Part shown: positions 6,204 to 8,304 of the stretch, one piece after another
Numbering within the stretch: position 1 is the stretch's first letter
Layout: each line of letters starts with the position of its first letter
From: Thermodesulfobacteriota bacterium
GTDB lineage: Bacteria > Desulfobacterota > Syntrophobacteria > BM002
Assembly: GCA_947259475.1 (NCBI GenBank)
Contig: CAMYLW010000057.1
Span: 1 to 8,304, forward strand
Length of the DNA stretch: 8,304 bases
Direction of reading: 5' to 3'
Translations under genes and position numbers: made by a program
Notes under the pieces: generated by a model
Database searches by the model: none
Told to the model about the DNA's origin: nothing
Seen by the model: the letters and a program-made list of their open reading frames with translations, nothing else

Positions 6204-7687
6204 TACACTAACCCTTCGTTGGCCATTTCCAAAGCCCTGACCATAGCCTTACCTTTGGCCACCGTCTCCTCATACTCAAGCTCTGGAACTGAATCGGCAA
6301 CGATCCCCGCCCCCACCTGCAGGTAAACGCGACCGTTACGGATAAGAAGTGTCCGTATGGTAATGCAGAAATCCATATTGCCGGAAAAGCTAAAATATCC
6401 CACTGCTCCTGCGTATAGTCCACGTCTGGTGGGTTCAAGCTCATCGATTATTTCCATTGCCCGCACCTTGGGAGCACCAGAAACGGTGCCAGCCGGAAAG
6501 GAGGCGCGCAGGACATCGAACATATCAAGGCCCGGCGCAAGATCCCCTTCCACATGTGAGACCAGGTGCATTACATGAGAATAGTACTCCACCACCATCA
6601 GATCGGTCACCTCCACCGTACCGACGGTGGCCACCCGGCCTACATCGTTGCGACCCAGGTCCACCAGCATCACGTGTTCGGCTCGCTCCTTCGGATCCGT
6701 ACGTAGTTCCTTTTCCAAACGGTTATCCTCTGCGTCGTTCTTTCCACGGGGCCGAGTACCGGCAATAGGTCGTAGGGCCACCCGGCCGTCTTCCAGGCGG
6801 ACCAGCACCTCGGGTGAAGCGCCGACGACCACATCACCATCGAAGTCAAGGTAGTACATATATGGGGACGGGTTCACTCTCCTGAGGGCGCGATATATAT
6901 CAAACGGTTCAGAAAGCAGGTCCGTGTCGTAACGTTGGCTGATTACCACCTGGATGGCCTCGCCGTCCTGAATGTACTGCTTCGCGCGCCGCACCATGCC
7001 CTCGAACCGATCTCGTTCCATGTTTGCCTTAAGCACTGTCTCCCGTCTGGCTCCTTTTTCCGGGTCTGAGGATATCATCGGCTCCTTGAGCAACCTGATC
7101 GTCTCATCTATCTGGGCCACCGCCCGATCGTATGCCGCAGCATGATTGACGTATTCCGGCACATATATATTTGCCACCACCTTGATGGTCTGGGTCAGAT
7201 TGTCATAGATCATAACTTGCTCAGGCATCATGAAGGCTGCATCCGGCATGCCGACGTCATCTGGCTTATGAGTTGGCAGGTCCTCGATGAAGCGTACAGT
7301 ATCATAGCTCAGATAACCCACCAATCCTCCGAAAAATCTAGGCAACCCCTCCACAGGAACAGCTCTAAATGTTTCCATTAGATTCTTCAAGTACTCTAGA
7401 GGCGAAGCTTTGAACTGGCCGCACTGTTTACCATTTCGGGTGAGCTCGATTTCATCACCGCGAGCCTTGACTAACAGTCGTGGGCGGTGACCGATGAAAC
7501 TATAACGGCCCCAACGTGCTCCACCTTCCACGCTTTCCAAAAGGAAGCACTCCGGCCCAACGGCCACCTTTTTGAAGAGACTAATGGGTGTCTCGGTATC
7601 GGCCGTGACTTCCCGAAATACTGGAATTATATTCCCCTGTTGAGCTAGAGTGAGAAATTCTTCTTTCCTCGGGTGGTACACGGCCAT
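6203..7687 (-). CDS. trpE: Anthranilate synthase component I
   Basis: Converts chorismate to anthranilate using ammonia from TrpG; first committed and feedback-inhibited step. With ATG 7687..7685 the product is 494 aa. Upstream in-frame codons back to TTG 7723 lie in the terminator and are excluded. GGGAGG abuts this ATG directly, so GTG 7681..7679 (6-nt spacing, protein starting YHPRKEEF) may be the true start. The N-terminal allosteric motif LLES (about 49-52) is the tryptophan-binding site. The chorismate-binding domain includes NPSPYMYYLDF, PIAGTRPRG (Ala rather than the Lys of PabB, supporting TrpE), DLGRNDVGRV, AGTVSGAPK (399-407) and GAVGYFSFSGNMDF. Two attenuator terminators precede it and a 210-nt repeat-bearing gap follows it. 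All catalytic-domain blocks appear intact. Confidence 0.96.
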   Translation of the reverse strand: MAVYHPRKEEFLTLAQQGNIIPVFREVTADTETPISLFKKVAVGPECFLLESVEGGARWGRYSFIGHRPRLLVKARGDEIELTRNGKQCGQFKASPLEYLKNLMETFRAVPVEGLPRFFGGLVGYLSYDTVRFIEDLPTHKPDDVGMPDAAFMMPEQVMIYDNLTQTIKVVANIYVPEYVNHAAAYDRAVAQIDETIRLLKEPMISSDPEKGARRETVLKANMERDRFEGMVRRAKQYIQDGEAIQVVISQRYDTDLLSEPFDIYRALRRVNPSPYMYYLDFDGDVVVGASPEVLVRLEDGRVALRPIAGTRPRGKNDAEDNRLEKELRTDPKERAEHVMLVDLGRNDVGRVATVGTVEVTDLMVVEYYSHVMHLVSHVEGDLAPGLDMFDVLRASFPAGTVSGAPKVRAMEIIDELEPTRRGLYAGAVGYFSFSGNMDFCITIRTLLIRNGRVYLQVGAGIVADSVPELEYEETVAKGKAMVRALEMANEGLV

Positions 7688-7721
7688 CCTCCCTTCAACT
7701 ATTTCCCGGTAGTGAGGAAAC

Positions 7722-7760
7722 AAAAAAGGCCGTGAGCGCTAGCCTATCCCACGACCTTTT
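7722..7760 (-). terminator. Second attenuator terminator (C:D) upstream of trpE
   Basis: On the minus strand, AAAAGGTCGTGGG (7760..7748, arm C) pairs with CTCACGGCCTTTT (7736..7724, arm D). The stem is 13 bp with two G-U pairs and an 11-nt loop, followed by T to 7722 (six T in all). It lies 34 nt before the trpE ATG. Arm C can alternatively pair with arm B of the first terminator, so the two are structurally linked. Confidence 0.85.
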
Positions 7761-7780
7761 CGAACTGAAAAAGCCGTGGG
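7748..7780 (-). promoter_or_regulatory. B:C hairpin, antiterminator for the second trp terminator
   Basis: CCCACGGCTTTTTC (7780..7767, 3' arm and T tract of the first terminator) is complementary over 14 consecutive pairs, with two G-U, to GAAAAGGTCGTGGG (7761..7748, 5' arm of the second terminator), with a 5-nt loop AGTTC. This hairpin is incompatible with both terminators. It can form when arm B is released, that is when arm A is captured by the leader. Read directly from complementarity; energies not computed. Confidence 0.7.
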
Positions 7781-7802
7781 CAAGGAGTCTACCCACGGCT
7801 TT
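7768..7802 (-). terminator. First attenuator terminator (A:B) of the trp leader
   Basis: On the minus strand, AAAGCCGTGGG (7802..7792, arm A) pairs perfectly with CCCACGGCTTT (7780..7770, arm B), an 11-bp stem with an 11-nt loop TAGACTCCTTG, followed by a five-T tract to 7768. It begins 23 nt after the trpL stop codon, nearly the same spacing as in the Tyr/Phe attenuator at the left end, whose stem is closely similar (AAAGCCGCGGC). Confidence 0.9.
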
Positions 7803-7854
7803 GAGATTCCAGAGTTTTTTAACCCTTAGCCTCCTGGCAGTGGATAAACCCCTC
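7782..7854 (-). promoter_or_regulatory. 2:A antiterminator helix of the trp leader
   Basis: GAGGGGTTTATCCAC (7854..7840, within the trpL coding region just after the Trp codons) can pair over 15 uninterrupted positions, including G-U pairs, with GTGGGTAGACTCCTT (7796..7782). The latter is the 5' arm and loop of the first terminator. The helix would block that terminator. Region 2 starts 11 nt after the last Trp codon, so a ribosome stalled at the Trp cluster leaves it free, while one at the stop codon partly masks it. A weaker 1:2 alternative joins the Trp codons to the leader end (UGGC 7879..7876 with GCCA 7838..7835; GUGG 7871..7868 with CCAC 7843..7840). Confidence 0.8.
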
Positions 7855-7906
7855 CCGGGATGTACCACCACCAGCGCCAGTTACTATTGTATCCTTGTCT
7901 AATCAT
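7826..7906 (-). CDS. trpL: trp operon leader peptide (26 aa)
   Basis: ATG at 7906..7904, TAA at 7828..7826. AGGTGAG (7922..7916) with 9-nt spacing is the likely ribosome site. The peptide begins MIRQGYNSNWRWWWYIPGG: four Trp codons in five (residues 10, 12, 13, 14), an extreme enrichment for a rare amino acid. Its position between a promoter and two terminators ahead of trpE identifies it as the sensor of charged tRNA-Trp. The second half (Gly/Pro-rich) encodes no further Trp and seems constrained by RNA pairing with the terminator rather than by protein function. Confidence 0.92.
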   Translation of the reverse strand: MIRQGYNSNWRWWWYIPGGVYPLPGG

Positions 7907-7937
7907 AGTCTTATGCTCACCTTTTCTTACCACCCAA

Positions 7938-7966
7938 CTTTAAAGAAGAGTAGTGCGACTTGTCAA
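7938..7966 (-). promoter_or_regulatory. sigma70-type promoter of the trp operon
   Basis: Minus-strand TTGACA (7966..7961), a full consensus -35, is followed after 16 nt by TTTAAA or after 17 nt by TTAAAG (about 7944..7938). Transcription would start near 7931, about 25 nt before the trpL ATG. No palindromic repressor operator is evident over it, so attenuation may be the main visible control. Confidence 0.65.
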
Positions 7967-8111
7967 GGGGAAATTTCTCATCAGGACTATCTTGTGCCCA
8001 TAGGGTTAATTTTTTTTATAGGTTGGGGTTACCAATTGCATACCTGCTCACCATTTGTCACTGTTTAGCCACTTCTTCCAACTCTTGAATGTGACAGGGT
8101 TGAGGAATCAC

Positions 8112-8140
8112 TTGACTACTCTGCCGTTTTTCTATAAACA
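8112..8140 (+). promoter_or_regulatory. Likely promoter for the small basic protein gene
   Basis: TTGACT (8112..8117) is followed after 17 nt by TAAACA (8135..8140), or after 15 nt by TATAAA (8133..8138). It lies 45 nt before the ATG at 8185 and is divergent from the trp promoter. The stretch between the two promoters (7967-8111) holds a run of eight T at 8010 and nothing else I can identify. Confidence 0.45.
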
Positions 8141-8184
8141 AAAGATCGTTCTTGAAAGACAATTACATCTCATGGAGTGATCAT

Positions 8185-8304
8185 ATGGCAAGACACAAGA
8201 AGATTGAGCGTAAGAGAGAGCTAGATAGAAGACGAAGAAGGCGAAAAAAGAGGATAAAGCTGCGAGCTAAAGGCTTGCTTCCGCCTGCCGAAGAATCTCA
8301 AAAG
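8185..8304 (+). CDS. Small Arg/Lys-rich protein, 5' part only
   Basis: ATG 8185 is preceded by GGAG (8174..8177) with 7-nt spacing, and the frame stays open for 40 codons to the window end, so the C-terminus is missing. The sequence starts MARHKKIERKRELDRRRRRR, then KKRIKLRAKG and an LLPPAEE stretch. About half of the first 30 residues are Arg or Lys, alternating with a few hydrophobics, consistent with one long basic helix that would bind nucleic acid or ribosomes. It resembles, from memory, small conserved hypothetical proteins with an IERKRELDRRRRRR-like core in delta-proteobacteria; I know no assigned function. It is divergently transcribed from the trp operon. Confidence 0.65.
   Translation, partial: MARHKKIERKRELDRRRRRRKKRIKLRAKGLLPPAEESQK

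Noticed and set aside
7688..7723. TTG 7723 as the trpE start
   Set aside because: It lies in the T tract of the second terminator and has no ribosome site; family N-termini begin near the P-x-x-E-E-F motif.
8055..8098. TGTCAC...GTGACA inverted repeat upstream of the basic protein gene
   Set aside because: Six-base arms about 30 nt apart without extended symmetry; expected by chance in this length.
1..8304. CRISPR arrays, tRNA/rRNA genes, insertion sequences or phage genes
   Set aside because: None seen: no regularly spaced repeats of 24-40 nt, no transposase or integrase frames, no tRNA cloverleaf recognised.

Overview
The window is dominated by a complete, single-copy tryptophan biosynthesis operon on the minus strand. 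It reads right to left as trpL (leader) - trpE - trpG - trpD - trpC - trpF - trpB - trpA, with every enzyme encoded separately and no fusions. Together these genes take chorismate to tryptophan: TrpE/TrpG make anthranilate, TrpD adds phosphoribose, TrpF isomerises, TrpC closes the indole ring, and TrpA/TrpB make indole and join it to serine. Gene order, unfused trpC and trpF, moderate GC content and the style of the TrpB/TrpA pair suggest a Gram-negative bacterium of the old delta-proteobacteria (Desulfobacterota and relatives). That placement is inference from memory, not a search.

Right end (about 7690-8304): a sigma70-like promoter drives a 26-residue leader peptide with four Trp codons (TGG at codons 10, 12, 13, 14). 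It is followed by two tandem rho-independent terminators and then trpE. The arms form a chain of mutually exclusive helices (1:2, 2:A, A:B, B:C, C:D). Stalling at the Trp codons would therefore disarm both terminators at once. Divergent from this, at the very right edge, starts a small arginine/lysine-rich protein cut off by the window end.

Middle (890-7687): the trp genes are tightly packed, with an 8-nt overlap trpB/trpA and gaps of 9-43 nt elsewhere. The exception is a 210-nt trpE-trpG gap holding a perfect 11-bp inverted repeat and an 8-nt-period GGAGT/ACTCC palindromic repeat element.

Left end (1-880): a plus-strand gene of unknown function (398-880) converges on trpA with only 9 bp between the stop codons and no visible terminator. 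Upstream of it, pointing off the left edge, is a second attenuator. It has a promoter, a 26-residue Tyr/Phe-rich leader peptide (Tyr-Gly-Tyr-Tyr-Tyr-Phe core), an antiterminator and a strong terminator, and then an ATG at the extreme edge. The regulated gene is outside the window. Codon content predicts an aromatic amino acid gene (DAHP synthase, pheA/tyrA-type or a transporter).

The most interesting point is that the two attenuators, over 7 kb apart, look related. Both leader peptides are 26 residues, begin Met-x-Arg-Gln-x-Tyr and place the control codons at the same place. They also share an 11-nt motif and similar terminator stems. This looks like one attenuator cassette duplicated and recoded for different amino acids, flanking a trp operon.
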